A stretch of 64,000 bases of DNA from G963663365 sp963663365 (GCA_963663365.2 CAXXIH010000002.1:1-64000), one strand, 5' to 3'; positions 1-8,640 are shown, counted from the stretch's first letter. Translations and numbers: made by a program. Notes: a model not told the origin generated them from the letters alone.

Positions 1-1
1 A

Positions 2-247
2 ACCTATATTAAGCGCCCCAAAGACCGTGTTCGAACACCGACAATCGTTACGGATCAGTGGGTCAATTACGCGGATCGAAAAGATCCCGTCGCGCTTGAT
101 ACCCACTTAAGCGATGATTACAAACCGAACGATCTGGGCGTGCAGGTTCGCGATGATATCATCATTAACGATTACAAAACTCCAAAAGGAAAGCGAAATC
201 ACCACAAATCGTACGGTTATCTGCGAACACCGAAATCTCAGCCCTAA
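2..247 (+). CDS. C-terminal part of a probable alpha/beta hydrolase (5' end outside window)
   Basis: An open frame enters the window at base 2 and ends with TAA at 245-247, giving the last 81 residues of a protein. The fragment contains WVNYADRKDPVA near residue 17 and HHKSYGYLR near residue 68. A W-N-x-x-D-x-x-D-x-V stretch, an L-x-x-x-Y stretch and a closing H-x-S-Y/H-x-x-Y pattern are familiar from the C-terminal third of alpha/beta-hydrolase-fold esterases, where the histidine completes the catalytic triad. The family call is an inference from this short piece, because the nucleophile region is missing. There is no ATG near the left edge in this frame, so this is an incomplete gene and not a small ORF. 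A repeat island with a terminal-repeat-like sequence begins about 46 bp after the stop. Confidence 0.6.
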   Translation, partial: TYIKRPKDRVRTPTIVTDQWVNYADRKDPVALDTHLSDDYKPNDLGVQVRDDIIINDYKTPKGKRNHHKSYGYLRTPKSQP

Positions 248-292
248 TTGCAGATTTTATAAAATAGACATTTCCAATCCGCAGGTTGGCAT

Positions 293-517
293 TAGAACTG
301 GTTTCAAAACACCGTCTAATAAACATCAGCGGGAGGGCGAATCTCCTGATGAGCCGTTTATAGATACAAATACTACTCGTAGGGTGGGTGATTTCATTCA
401 CCGTTATCCCAAATTAAAAAATAATCATGTATCTCTTACCGGGGTGGCAAGAGGCGGTAATAAAGTCCGCTCATTGCAAAGACTCCCCCCTCCCCATCCA
501 CTGACTCCCCCCGCCAA
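293..517 (+). repeat. Interspersed hairpin-repeat island 1
   Basis: This gene-free stretch lies between two convergent gene ends. It starts with TA followed by GAACTGGTTTCAAAAC (295-310), which matches the terminal repeats seen at 30201, 51495 and 53334. A 26-bp B-box hairpin (331-356; ATC stem, TCCT loop, GAT stem inside GA/GA) follows, then a run resembling the 'gtatctct..ggggtggcaagaggcgg' and 'actccccc..ccatcca' modules of the other islands. The island runs right up to the stop codon of the minus-strand gene at 518. Confidence 0.7.
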
Positions 518-1414
518 TCACTCCAAAACGTGCCGCAACGCATCTTCTAACTCGGGATACTGAAACCGGTACCCACCCTCAACCAACCGTTCGGGATACA
601 CACGGGTGCTCGAAAGCAAAAGCGCATCGGCCATTTCCCCCATCGCCAATCGTAACGCAAACGCGGGCGCCGGAAGAAACGCCGGACGGGAAAGCACATC
701 GGCCAATGTTTTTGTAAACTCACAATTGGTTACCGGTTCCGGCGAAACACAATTCACCGGCCCCTCTAAATTCTCCGCCTCCATACAATAGGAAATGATG
801 CCCAAAACATCATCCGTAGTGATCCAACTCCAATACTGGTGTCCGTTACCCAAAATCCCCCCTAAGCCCAAACGGAAGGGCAGAAGCATCTTTTGCAATG
901 CCCCGCCCTTGGGATCAAGAACCACACCCAAACGTAAATTGATCGTACGAATCCCTTTGTCACGTGCAGCCGATGTGGCCTCTTCCCAATCTTTTGCCAC
1001 TTCCGCCAAAAATCCTGTTCCTTGTGAACTCGATTCCGTAAGCCGTTCATCGCCCCGGTCACCGTAATAACCCGTGGCCGAGGCCGAAAGTAAGACACGC
1101 GGGGGATAATTGAGCGCGGTCAGACTCTCGCTTAGTAATTTCGTTCCATGAACCCGGCTGTCACGAATCTCTCGCTTGGCTTTATCTGTCCAACGGCTCG
1201 CGGCGATATTACGCCCGGCCAAATGGATGACCGCATCGAATCCCTCTAATTTTTCGCAATCAATCGCCTGCTCATCCGCATTCCAATAAACATCATTGCT
1301 GTTAGGCGATGGCGGAGTACGAATCAGACGCGCAGTATCGTGCCCTTGGTTCTTTAAATACGCATGCAACGCCGAACCGATTGTGCCACTCGAACCGCTG
1401 ATCAAAACATTCAT
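518..1414 (-). CDS. TIGR01777-family NAD(P)-dependent epimerase/oxidoreductase
   Basis: This 298-residue protein is of the extended short-chain dehydrogenase type, in the branch that includes E. coli YfcH. The dinucleotide-binding loop G-x-x-G-x-x-G is at residues 7-13 (SGSSGTIG). A YYGD motif follows a SASATG stretch, as is usual in this branch. The last 50 residues form the DUF1731-like tail typical of TIGR01777 proteins (RLVEGGYRFQYPELEDAL near the end). It is expected in the cytoplasm and its substrate is not known for the family. It lies 36 bp downstream of the DUF4091 gene remnant on the same strand, so it may be the last gene of that transcript. The length is normal for the family and the frame is intact. 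Confidence 0.88.
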   Translation of the reverse strand: MNVLISGSSGTIGSALHAYLKNQGHDTARLIRTPPSPNSNDVYWNADEQAIDCEKLEGFDAVIHLAGRNIAASRWTDKAKREIRDSRVHGTKLLSESLTALNYPPRVLLSASATGYYGDRGDERLTESSSQGTGFLAEVAKDWEEATSAARDKGIRTINLRLGVVLDPKGGALQKMLLPFRLGLGGILGNGHQYWSWITTDDVLGIISYCMEAENLEGPVNCVSPEPVTNCEFTKTLADVLSRPAFLPAPAFALRLAMGEMADALLLSSTRVYPERLVEGGYRFQYPELEDALRHVLE

Positions 1415-1450
1415 GCTCGTTCGCCTCCCCGCTTCAGCCCCTTCAGCATT

Positions 1451-1831
1451 TTATTGAAGCCTTTCCAATGCGCGCCCAAGTTTTTCGCGATTGGATCGAA
1501 ATTCGGCATACTCCAAATCGTAATCGGTGGCGTCCCGCCATGTGCGGGTTAGTGTCTTATGAACAACTGATGCAACGCTCTCATCCAACAACTTCTGAAT
1601 TTCTTTATCCGGTTTCTGGTTCAAACACTTCCGAAGCATGTCCAGCATATTGAAATCTTCAATTCCATCGCGTGTCGCTTCCCAACGCCGGGTGGTGACT
1701 AGTTCACGGCCATCAAAGGCGACTGCGCCAAAACCTGGCTCTTGCTTGGGATCGGTGGCCCAATGATCGGCTGAGTGATACACCCAATATCCGCCGCCTT
1801 CCATATCATAATAAAAAATCTGCCAAGGCAT
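1451..1831 (-). CDS. Out-of-frame C-terminal end of a DUF4091-type protein
   Basis: This 126-residue frame carries the C-terminal end of the protein encoded just upstream at 1806-4898. It begins MPWQIFYYDMEGGGYWVYHS, which matches the usual DUF4091 'R-x-M-P-W ... G-x-x-G-x-W-x-Y' segment near the end of the TIM-barrel-like domain. Read without regard to stops, the same frame extends upstream as R-Y-Y-R-A-MPW, which joins naturally to VLKPFR of the upstream frame. The two frames are offset by one base near 1841-1850. The ATG used here is therefore probably an internal methionine, and the segment is probably not translated on its own unless the frameshift is a sequencing error or is bypassed. 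Confidence 0.7.
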   Translation of the reverse strand: MPWQIFYYDMEGGGYWVYHSADHWATDPKQEPGFGAVAFDGRELVTTRRWEATRDGIEDFNMLDMLRKCLNQKPDKEIQKLLDESVASVVHKTLTRTWRDATDYDLEYAEFRSNREKLGRALERLQ

Positions 1832-4800
1832 GGCCCGGTAATATCCTAAAAGGTTTCAACACCCGGACATTATCCGGCGGTGTATAGGTCCAAACCAGCT
1901 TATCGCCTTTAGGGCCTTTCATCGCCTTTACATAATCATGCCCCAGGTTTTCTACAGTTTCGAGCCCGGGCTGCCAAACATCCGTATAGGGCTCCATCTC
2001 CTTAATCATCTCAATCGTAATCATGCCGTAGGGATTCGCATAAACCTGATAGTCCGGATCAACATTTTTAACGGCTTTGGCTTTTTCGATATAACTATCG
2101 ACAACGCCTACCAATCCCGGCTCGTCTTCGGGATAAAAACAGAAATTCTCATAATCCAATCCAAGGGTACGAAGATGCGCGACCAAGACTTTTGCATAGG
2201 CGCGTTGTGCCTTTAGCCGCAGCTCATCCGTAACCTCCACATCTTTAGGAAACGCCGGTGTAGGAGCCCCACCCGAATAAAGAATCATCTTGACATACTT
2301 GGCATCATTCAAAATTGCATCATGAGCAGACCAATCGATTTCTCCAACCATCTCACCTTGCGCATTCACTTCCCCGCGCGGCAATGGCATCCGGTACCAA
2401 ACATTTTGGCCGATACGGTTAAGGTCAGGGATCGTATTGATATCCCCTAGACTGTTCTGCGACCAGAAATTCGCCGCATATCGGCCTTTTTCCGGCAAAG
2501 ACACAGACGCAACATCAAGATGAAGATTAAGAGGCGCCGTGGCCGATCCGGCATCCAACACACGCACATTCCAAGAAAAATCATAGCGGCCCGCTTTAAG
2601 ATCCTTAGTCAGCACGGTCAACCACAACTGTTGGACTTCACCCGGGGCAACATCGATTAAGTACCCTTCTGCGATATGAGGCAAAACATCGCCGACAACT
2701 TCACCGAAACGGCTGGGCAAATGGACAACACGCCGAAACTCCACCAACTGGTAAGCGGCATATCCCATATCGCCGCCATTGACAGCTTTTACGATTCCCG
2801 GATCGACTCTTAAAGTCAGCCCCCGTGGCGAAAGATTTAAAACATTCACCACGGCCGATTCCGCCTCATTACCCAGCGCCCAAATCGACACATCAACCGG
2901 CCCGCCATGCTCCGGAAGTTCGGTCATGGGATCGACGTTATCCCATGGATTCGCATCTTCCCAAAGCACAAAGGGGCTGTGCGCTCCATCCTGGGCCCGC
3001 GTCGCTGCAAGCGCCGTAAGATTCGATTCAACTTGAACACGCTGCTGAAATTTATCTGCCAATTCACAGATTTGGTCTTGTTCGATAGTGCCGTGTTTTG
3101 CAGTATTCTCCGCCCTTTGTTTAAGCGTATTGAATTCTCCCGCCAAATTGAGAGCCCGTTGCTCCAAAAGCGTGGCGGTATCAGGAGCCTCACCTTGGAG
3201 GCCCTGAGCCTTTTGACGGATTGCCTCAACCGTTTCTTTTTCAAGTTTGGTCAATTCCGCCAAAGGGTCGGAAACATCCACTTTAAGTGTTTGCACTGCA
3301 ATCGATTGATGCGAGTCCAAATCATAAAGCCTCAATGAAAGTTCATACTTGCCCGCCTCGGCCACTTGCCATGGAAGTCCGGCTTCAACCTGCCCGGCTT
3401 CAATCCGGCAAACCGTGACCGTCGTCGTTCCGCTTGGCTCCATAGATTGCAGTTCCAAAACACGCCGCGTTTCACCTTTAGGAAGCGTGGCCGTCAAATT
3501 GCAATTTCCAAGACATGGGGCTTCCGGCTTCTTCACAAAATCGTAATGCGAAGGTTCTGATACCGGTGATTCCTTTCCGCCTTCTTTGCGGAGTGGATAT
3601 GGATTCCCTTGCCACCCGGTTATCAAAACCGAATTCGGTTTGGACGCTCCGCCAAAACTGTATGCTTTGACACGTCCCCCATTACGGGAATTGATAACAA
3701 CTTCCAGCTGGCCGTCACCATCAATATCCGCCACAAGAGGCTCTCCAAAGCAGCCCCCCTCCTGTGCATAGCTGCCTAGCACATCTCCATTTGAATTTAA
3801 AATATACCAACTGTGCCCAAGTGATGATTGATCGCGAACCGTAACGATAATTTCATAGGAGCCGTCACCATTAACATCGGCTACCGATGGACGTGTCCAA
3901 ATACCGCGTCCTTTTAGAAACGAACGCCAACGCATGGTTCCGTTTGAATCAAAACATGCCAATGTGGTTCCTTTATCGCCGGCCAAAATTTCTTGCTGCC
4001 CATCGCCATCCAAATCAGCGGCAGCCAAAGCACAATAGGCTTTATGCGTCATGACCCCCTCCCAAAGCAACCGGCCGTCTTTGCCGTTTACCGCGGCCAA
4101 ACCGGTTCCATCGCTGCGGCGCGCGCACATCGAATAAACTTCCGCCATTCCATCGGCATTTGTATCGGCAATCAAAGGATAAGTCCGCCACATGTTTAGC
4201 GGATCGATTCTTGTATCCCACTCCACATGCCCATTACGGTCGATGGCAATTAGATGATGGTTGGCTGTACCGTAGACAATCTCCGGTTCACCATCGTTAT
4301 CGATATCGCCCACGGCGGTCATCGATAATTGATACGGCTCCAGACGGTGACGCCAGATCAGTTCACCTTTCCCGCTGATGCAATACAGCCACCCAAGCCG
4401 GTTTGAAATTAAAATTTCGGGCAATCCATCCGCATCGAGGTCTGCTGTAACGGCATAATGAAATTGTCCGAGCCCGGTGCCTAAATCGAATTCCCATAAG
4501 GCGCTCCCGTCGCGTCCATCCAGCGCCAATACGGTTCTCCCCGATCCTGCGATAATTTCTTCAACACCATCGCCGTCCAAATCGGCCACGCTTGCGTTGA
4601 AATGATTCGTGCCATGCGTGCTCTGATCACCGCCTTCTCCCACAATAACATCGAAAAGGATTTTTCCCTTACCATCCAACCGCGCAATACGCCCGGGCAC
4701 ACCGATAACCACTCCATTCGGATTTTGGCTGGGATATGGCACAGGAGCGGAATCTCCGGATTTCGTAATCTGAGTCTCCCATTCCAATTGACACGGTGAG

Positions 4801-4898
4801 AAATCCTCAGAAACCGCCGGAATGGCGGCGGATAAACCGAGCAACATGATCGAAAAAAGAAGAACCGGAATTCCGAAATTCACATGAAATACAGACAT
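1806..4898 (-). CDS. Exported FG-GAP/VCBS-repeat protein with DUF4091 domain, frameshifted near its end
   Basis: The start is placed at ATG 4898, which has an AGGAG 10 bases upstream and opens a clean signal peptide (MSVFHVNF then a hydrophobic run ending AIPAVSE). The upstream in-frame methionine at 4973 lacks this. After the signal there is a propeller of FG-GAP-like repeats with at least seven calcium-type motifs (DLDGDGVEE, DLDADGLPE, DIDNDGEPE, DTNADGMAE, DLDGDGQQE, DVNGDGSYE, DIDGDGQLE), over residues of roughly 90-410. A coiled, Gln/Glu-rich linker follows. The C-terminal third is a DUF4091-type glycoside-hydrolase-like domain with FYPEDEPGL and DVWQPG. The frame ends early in ADFLL, while the expected continuation sits in the next frame at 1451-1831. 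It is probably a periplasmic or surface glycan-active protein. The activity is inferred from the domain only. Confidence 0.8.
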   Translation of the reverse strand: MSVFHVNFGIPVLLFSIMLLGLSAAIPAVSEDFSPCQLEWETQITKSGDSAPVPYPSQNPNGVVIGVPGRIARLDGKGKILFDVIVGEGGDQSTHGTNHFNASVADLDGDGVEEIIAGSGRTVLALDGRDGSALWEFDLGTGLGQFHYAVTADLDADGLPEILISNRLGWLYCISGKGELIWRHRLEPYQLSMTAVGDIDNDGEPEIVYGTANHHLIAIDRNGHVEWDTRIDPLNMWRTYPLIADTNADGMAEVYSMCARRSDGTGLAAVNGKDGRLLWEGVMTHKAYCALAAADLDGDGQQEILAGDKGTTLACFDSNGTMRWRSFLKGRGIWTRPSVADVNGDGSYEIIVTVRDQSSLGHSWYILNSNGDVLGSYAQEGGCFGEPLVADIDGDGQLEVVINSRNGGRVKAYSFGGASKPNSVLITGWQGNPYPLRKEGGKESPVSEPSHYDFVKKPEAPCLGNCNLTATLPKGETRRVLELQSMEPSGTTTVTVCRIEAGQVEAGLPWQVAEAGKYELSLRLYDLDSHQSIAVQTLKVDVSDPLAELTKLEKETVEAIRQKAQGLQGEAPDTATLLEQRALNLAGEFNTLKQRAENTAKHGTIEQDQICELADKFQQRVQVESNLTALAATRAQDGAHSPFVLWEDANPWDNVDPMTELPEHGGPVDVSIWALGNEAESAVVNVLNLSPRGLTLRVDPGIVKAVNGGDMGYAAYQLVEFRRVVHLPSRFGEVVGDVLPHIAEGYLIDVAPGEVQQLWLTVLTKDLKAGRYDFSWNVRVLDAGSATAPLNLHLDVASVSLPEKGRYAANFWSQNSLGDINTIPDLNRIGQNVWYRMPLPRGEVNAQGEMVGEIDWSAHDAILNDAKYVKMILYSGGAPTPAFPKDVEVTDELRLKAQRAYAKVLVAHLRTLGLDYENFCFYPEDEPGLVGVVDSYIEKAKAVKNVDPDYQVYANPYGMITIEMIKEMEPYTDVWQPGLETVENLGHDYVKAMKGPKGDKLVWTYTPPDNVRVLKPFRILPGHALADFLL

Positions 4899-5031
4899 TG
4901 CTACTGGGCTCCTAAGGGACGGGCTGCAATTAATGAGATCGTCAAACCTCGATTTGCAGTATAACACCGCCATCCGAAAGATTTTTTACAGGCTCAATTC
5001 TTTCAACTGTAATTATTTCAATAAAAACATA
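4899..5031. other. Promoter region of the FG-GAP/DUF4091 gene
   Basis: A short AT-rich spacer between the terminator of the prepilin gene and the ATG at 4898. Only the AGGAG is evident. No clear promoter boxes are seen. Confidence 0.35.
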
Positions 5032-5062
5032 GGTCCAATGAAAGAATGTCTCTCATTGGACC
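5032..5062 (-). terminator. Intrinsic terminator downstream of the prepilin gene
   Basis: A perfect 10-bp stem (GGTCCAATGA / TCATTGGACC) with an 11-base loop lies between the prepilin end at 5148 and the start of the next minus-strand gene. On the minus strand the stem is followed by TATGTTTTTA, a fair U-run. It would separate the prepilin transcript from the FG-GAP/DUF4091 gene. Confidence 0.7.
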
Positions 5063-5147
5063 CGCAAATTTGGCTTCGGTTGTTACGTCTGCTTATGACA
5101 ACATCCTTAATTCAGGAACCGGATATATGCCATTGAACCGCTTCGGC

Positions 5148-5714
5148 TTATTCAAAACCACGATTGGTTGCAATGAAATCGCCCGCCGATCTCATTCCAT
5201 TCGATGCATTATAGCTCAATCTTCCTGTGCGATTATAAATCTCGATCAGCCCATCGGAACTCAATTGTCCCTTTAAATCCGGCCCCAAGCTGCGCATGAC
5301 ATAGCCCATTCCATGCGTGGTGAACTTCTTGGCACGGAACCTATCGGCCGAATATTTACCCCAATACTCATAATAGCGGAGTGTTGCTGCCGTATCCGGA
5401 TCTAAGGCTTTGGGTAGCCAAATGTCATCAGGAATCGATGCCATATAGGCAATTGGTGTAGTCAAACGGTGATACGTGCATGCCTCTTTGGGGTCCGGAA
5501 AAGCTCCGCAATTGTCATCCGGTGGATACTTATTGGCATTATCAAGTGAATAAGTCTCAAAACCTGTAATTAATGCTTTCATATCCGCTGTCGTGCGGGC
5601 AATACGTGCTCTTGTCTGTGCGTTAAGAAAGTTTGGCACAGCAATCGCAGCTAGAATTCCAATAATCGCAACAACAATCAAAAGTTCAATCAGAGTAAAT
5701 CCTTTTTTACACAT
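5148..5714 (-). CDS. Type II-like prepilin (GspG/PulG-type pseudopilin), copy 1
   Basis: This 188-residue protein has a short charged leader MCKKG, then the class III cleavage site G|FTLIELL with the conserved glutamate at +5, and a hydrophobic helix (VVAIIGILAAIAVPNFLNAQ). PilD-type peptidase should cleave after Gly5 and methylate Phe. The body lacks the usual GspG calcium site. It ends in a segment (YNASNGMRSAGDFIATN) that closely parallels the C-terminus of the copy at 7684 (SSNGLKSPGDIF). Stand-alone prepilins of this kind occur as large paralogous sets in several PVC-related phyla. They may serve as carriers for surface display or secretion. No secretion machinery genes are in the window. 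A weak AGGAG lies 13 bases before the ATG. Confidence 0.88.
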   Translation of the reverse strand: MCKKGFTLIELLIVVAIIGILAAIAVPNFLNAQTRARIARTTADMKALITGFETYSLDNANKYPPDDNCGAFPDPKEACTYHRLTTPIAYMASIPDDIWLPKALDPDTAATLRYYEYWGKYSADRFRAKKFTTHGMGYVMRSLGPDLKGQLSSDGLIEIYNRTGRLSYNASNGMRSAGDFIATNRGFE

Positions 5715-5848
5715 TTTGTTCTAGGCTCTCCTATGACGATCAAGTCTAACTTCATACGTATTTTACTAGCTCAATTAGTGCTGGAGAATAGGCTTTACGG
5801 TAATTCGAGTTTTTTTTTTGAAATAGTAGAAATATCTAACAAAACCTA

Positions 5849-5878
5849 TTGACGTGACATGCATTATACACATAATAA
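5849..5878 (+). promoter_or_regulatory. Possible sigma70-type promoter
   Basis: TTGACG (5849-5854) and TAATAA (5873-5878) are separated by 18 bases in an AT-rich stretch upstream of the exported protein gene at 6081. It would give a leader of about 195 nucleotides. The call rests on sequence match alone. Confidence 0.35.
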
Positions 5879-5955
5879 GCTTTGTTAAATAGCCAAGATG
5901 GACAAGTGCGTTTGATTGTCTTACTGCTTCAATATTCATAGCAGTTGGTGTTTTG

Positions 5956-6001
5956 TAAGGAGGTGATGACCAGGCCAGCGATTTATTCATTTCGATGAAT
6001 A
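5956..6001 (+). promoter_or_regulatory. Perfect anti-SD match and UUCG hairpin in the leader of the gene at 6081
   Basis: TAAGGAGGTGAT (5956-5967) is the exact complement of the usual 3' end of 16S rRNA, far stronger than the ordinary RBS sites in this window. The only ATG close behind it (5966) is too near for normal initiation and would encode just ten codons. Seventeen bases later comes a perfect 7-bp stem (TATTCAT/ATGAATA, 5984-6001) closed by a TTCG tetraloop. Together they look like a structured 5' leader. The true start of the gene has its own AAGGAG at about 6070. Confidence 0.35.
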
Positions 6002-6080
6002 ATAGACAGTGGGGAATTTAAAAACTTCACACAAGATCGTTTGAACGATGAATTGATTAGGAACCAATAAGGAGAAAGAT

Positions 6081-7583
6081 ATGAAAGTTGCCCGTTTTTC
6101 ATTTGTGGCAATAGCAGCGGTTGCAATGCTTATGCCGCTCGGTAGCCTAGCGCAAGAACTAAGATATTCTCCCGAAGAAGCGGGAATCACCCCGATTTCA
6201 GGCGACATCCTCATTGGTGGCGGTTATGGTAACACCCATAAATACGCGGCCGCCTGGCCTGCCATTATGCCCGATGGGCAGATTCTTATTGCCTATCCGC
6301 GTCCGACTGATGAAAATATTGCGGCTCGCGCGCCATTTGTGGATTTCCTTGATCGCCAAGGCAATATCGTTAACTCAGTCGCGGCCTATCATGACGATGA
6401 TGGCAATGAAATTATCGAGCCGGGTCAATATGGTTCAGGCTCAGATACACGCGGCATTATGATCGATGCCAGCCGCTCCGGCGAAAGCCGCTATGTTGTA
6501 TCTTGTAGATTGTCTTTATGGAGCTACGAAGGCCCCTTGGTGAATTGGGGCAGCAATACTTGGGCAGTCGCCAATAATGGTGTTAGCGCGGTTCAGGTTT
6601 ACGATGCCAATGGCGTCCAGACCTCACCGGTCGTTAATGGTTGGAAACAAGACCTCCTTTATGATGATGGCGATATCCGCGCCCGTAGCGCTTCTTTCCT
6701 CAGCAATGGCAATATCGTTTTTAACTGGTGGGATCAAAAAGCCGGGGCCGTAACCGGTCTTCGTTATGTGGATGAAGGCTATGCGGAATATGAAAACAGC
6801 GGCCAGGTTGTTGGTATCACCGTTATTTCACCGGATGGTGAAATTGTCGTTGATCCCAAACCCGTTAGCGCCCCCAGCGATAGTGGTGGAAGCGCCCAAA
6901 CCATGCGCGGCACAGCCGCCGGTGATGGCTGGTTCTGCTGCCGCTCCTTAGATCCGGACAGTATCGTGAGATACTACATTCTCAACAACGACGGGACCGA
7001 TCTTCAAACCATCGAGCCCGTTGATGCACTCGTAGCCGCTGGCCTGGATGCCACCATCGCAAACACTGTCGTCGGTGGACGTGGTGACAGCGAACTCCCC
7101 TGGGGCGAAGGTGACTATCTGTACACAATCGGTCACGGTAGCGACAACCAGACATACATCGCCAAATGGAATGCTCCTGCGGGAACACTCGAAGCCTATA
7201 CAATCGCTTCCCAGAATCCGGGGAACCAGGGCGAAAGAATGGATATCTGCACCGATGGACGCGGTAATATCTTCTGTGCCTGGGAAGATTGGTCCTTTGG
7301 CGGTGGCTCAGACATGCAGATTTTCGGACGTTTCTTTAATCCGGACTTGACTCCATATTCAGATTCATTCGCCGTTTATGAAAACGCCGAATTCGATCCG
7401 AATGAACCGTACAACTGGAAAGACGTGAGCTGCCGTATGGATGCAGGCGTTGTGGTTGTTACCTGCCACACCGAAGGTCTTCCCGAGAACGTTTACGATT
7501 GGGGTGAATCAAGTTTAGAGCACTGCGCTCGTCTGCTTGAGAATCCATTCGAATCCAGCGTAAATAACTGGGAACTGCACTAA
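6081..7583 (+). CDS. Exported protein of unknown function, beta-propeller-like
   Basis: This 500-residue protein starts with a Sec signal peptide (MKVARFSFVAIAAVAMLM, then GSLAQ with a probable cleavage after LAQ or nearby). AAGGAG is placed 8 bases before the ATG. I recognise no named domain. The chain has recurring short strands of the kind found in sialidase- or propeller-like folds (MPDGQILIAYP, LSNGNIVFNWW, SPDGEIVVDP, DGRGNIFCAWED), each with D/N-G-x-I followed by aromatic residues. It is acidic overall and has few cysteines, which fits an extracellular protein. It is flanked by two prepilin genes, one divergent and one downstream, which suggests a cell-surface role. It is insulated from the downstream prepilin by a strong terminator. 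Confidence 0.8.
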   Translation: MKVARFSFVAIAAVAMLMPLGSLAQELRYSPEEAGITPISGDILIGGGYGNTHKYAAAWPAIMPDGQILIAYPRPTDENIAARAPFVDFLDRQGNIVNSVAAYHDDDGNEIIEPGQYGSGSDTRGIMIDASRSGESRYVVSCRLSLWSYEGPLVNWGSNTWAVANNGVSAVQVYDANGVQTSPVVNGWKQDLLYDDGDIRARSASFLSNGNIVFNWWDQKAGAVTGLRYVDEGYAEYENSGQVVGITVISPDGEIVVDPKPVSAPSDSGGSAQTMRGTAAGDGWFCCRSLDPDSIVRYYILNNDGTDLQTIEPVDALVAAGLDATIANTVVGGRGDSELPWGEGDYLYTIGHGSDNQTYIAKWNAPAGTLEAYTIASQNPGNQGERMDICTDGRGNIFCAWEDWSFGGGSDMQIFGRFFNPDLTPYSDSFAVYENAEFDPNEPYNWKDVSCRMDAGVVVVTCHTEGLPENVYDWGESSLEHCARLLENPFESSVNNWELH

Positions 7584-7632
7584 ACAGACAATGATTACCT
7601 TGTTTAGAAACTCTATAGTTGAGTAGCAAAAT

Positions 7633-7668
7633 AAGGGGGAGCCGCCTTAGGGCGTCTCCCCCTTTAAG
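7633..7668 (+). terminator. Intrinsic terminator
   Basis: A 14-bp stem with a single mismatch (AAGGGGGAG..CGCC paired with GGCG..CTCCCCCTT) encloses a TTAG loop, and TTTAAGTT follows. It lies 50 bp after the stop of the exported protein gene and just ahead of the prepilin at 7684. Because that prepilin's RBS follows at once, the hairpin could also attenuate read-through into it. Confidence 0.75.
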
Positions 7669-7683
7669 TTAAGAGAGGGTAAA

Positions 7684-8286
7684 ATGTGTAGAAGAAAATT
7701 TGGATTTACGTTGATTGAACTGCTAATTGTCGTGGCAATTATCGGAATCCTCGCGGCCATTGCCGTTCCCAATTTCCTAAATGCACAAACACGTGCAAAA
7801 GTGGCCCGAACACAATCCGAACTAAAAATGATCGCCAATTCAATGTCCATCTACTTGTTGGACAACAACAACAGAATGTTGCCCGATTACAACGACGAAG
7901 CCGGTGTGAGAGAAGGCGGTCCGGGAAATGGCGCTCCTGAGGATTTTTTATCGACCAAAAACGCTTGTACGTCCTACCATAGCCTCGATGCGTGGAAACG
8001 ATTAACCACGCCGGTCGCCTACATGAATAGCCTGCCGGATGATCCATTCTGGAACGGATTAGTCTATGGTTATGACGGCCAAAGGAACGATGTTACAGGG
8101 AAAAACATCAAAATCATCAACAACTGGATCATTTGGAGCATCGGTCCTGACCGTCAAGATGGTCAGTGGTATCGTCCCTTCGCGATTTACTACATGTCCA
8201 GCAATGGCCTAAAATCCCCCGGAGATATTTTCCTTACTCCGGATCATATCAATGACTACAAACAAACCGGCGCCGGATCATATTAA
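7684..8286 (+). CDS. Type II-like prepilin, copy 2
   Basis: The protein has 200 residues with leader MCRRKFG, cleavage site G|FTLIELL and the same hydrophobic helix and NFLNAQTRAK segment as the copies at 5148 and 39430. The middle part diverges (YLLDNNNRMLPDYND...), and the tail again has MSSNGLKSPGDIF. A GAGAGGG sequence 4-5 bases before the ATG serves as RBS. The near-identical first 45 residues against divergent bodies point to expansion of a paralogous family that shares one export or assembly route and differs in what is displayed. It is expected to be inserted in the inner membrane until processed, then assembled or released. Confidence 0.88.
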   Translation: MCRRKFGFTLIELLIVVAIIGILAAIAVPNFLNAQTRAKVARTQSELKMIANSMSIYLLDNNNRMLPDYNDEAGVREGGPGNGAPEDFLSTKNACTSYHSLDAWKRLTTPVAYMNSLPDDPFWNGLVYGYDGQRNDVTGKNIKIINNWIIWSIGPDRQDGQWYRPFAIYYMSSNGLKSPGDIFLTPDHINDYKQTGAGSY

Positions 8287-8317
8287 CCATTACAAGACTC
8301 ATAAATAGATTTTAATC

Positions 8318-8350
8318 AATAAGTGGATCCACCGGATCCACTTATTTTTT
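8318..8350 (+). terminator. Intrinsic terminator after prepilin copy 2
   Basis: A perfect 13-bp stem (AATAAGTGGATCC / GGATCCACTTATT) with a 3-base loop, followed by TTTT, lies 32 bp after the stop codon. It is a classic rho-independent terminator. Confidence 0.9.
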
Positions 8351-8374
8351 ATGCCTGCACAAAAACCTAAAAAA

Positions 8375-8640
8375 TTCCTAAGCGCTGAAAGTGCGAGGCA
8401 ATGCAGAAAACAAATTCGCCCCGCAGGGTGCCTCCCAACTAAATCCTCCCCACACACCCCGAAATCGTGAGCCGTTAGGTTTCTTGCCAACCGGGGTACC
8501 CGGGCGTGCTTTCGTGATTCTACTTTCACCTTTCTACTATCTTCTTTCTCGCCGCCGAATGGCGGCGCGCAGGGTGCCGACCAATTAAATCCTACGAATA
8601 CACTCCTAAATCGTGAGTCCCGCCTCAGCCAAATCCATGT
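8375..8640 (+). repeat. Interspersed hairpin-repeat island 2
   Basis: Between two + strand genes, this stretch strings together modules found elsewhere: AGCGCTGAAAGTGC (small hairpin), 'cgcagggtgc..aaatcgtgagcc', the CCGGGGTACCCGGG palindrome, 'cgtgctttcgtgattctactttc', the polypyrimidine run, and the CGCCGCC-GAAT-GGCGGCG hairpin. A second copy of the 'cgcagggtgccgacc..aaatcgtgag' module follows. No coding potential is evident in any frame. Confidence 0.75.

Noticed and set aside
114..563. A 149-codon open frame overlapping the first island
   Set aside because: Its middle is the translation of a B-box repeat (REGESPDEP) and it overlaps a better coding frame at 2-247. It lacks an RBS, and equivalent frames arise wherever the repeat occurs.
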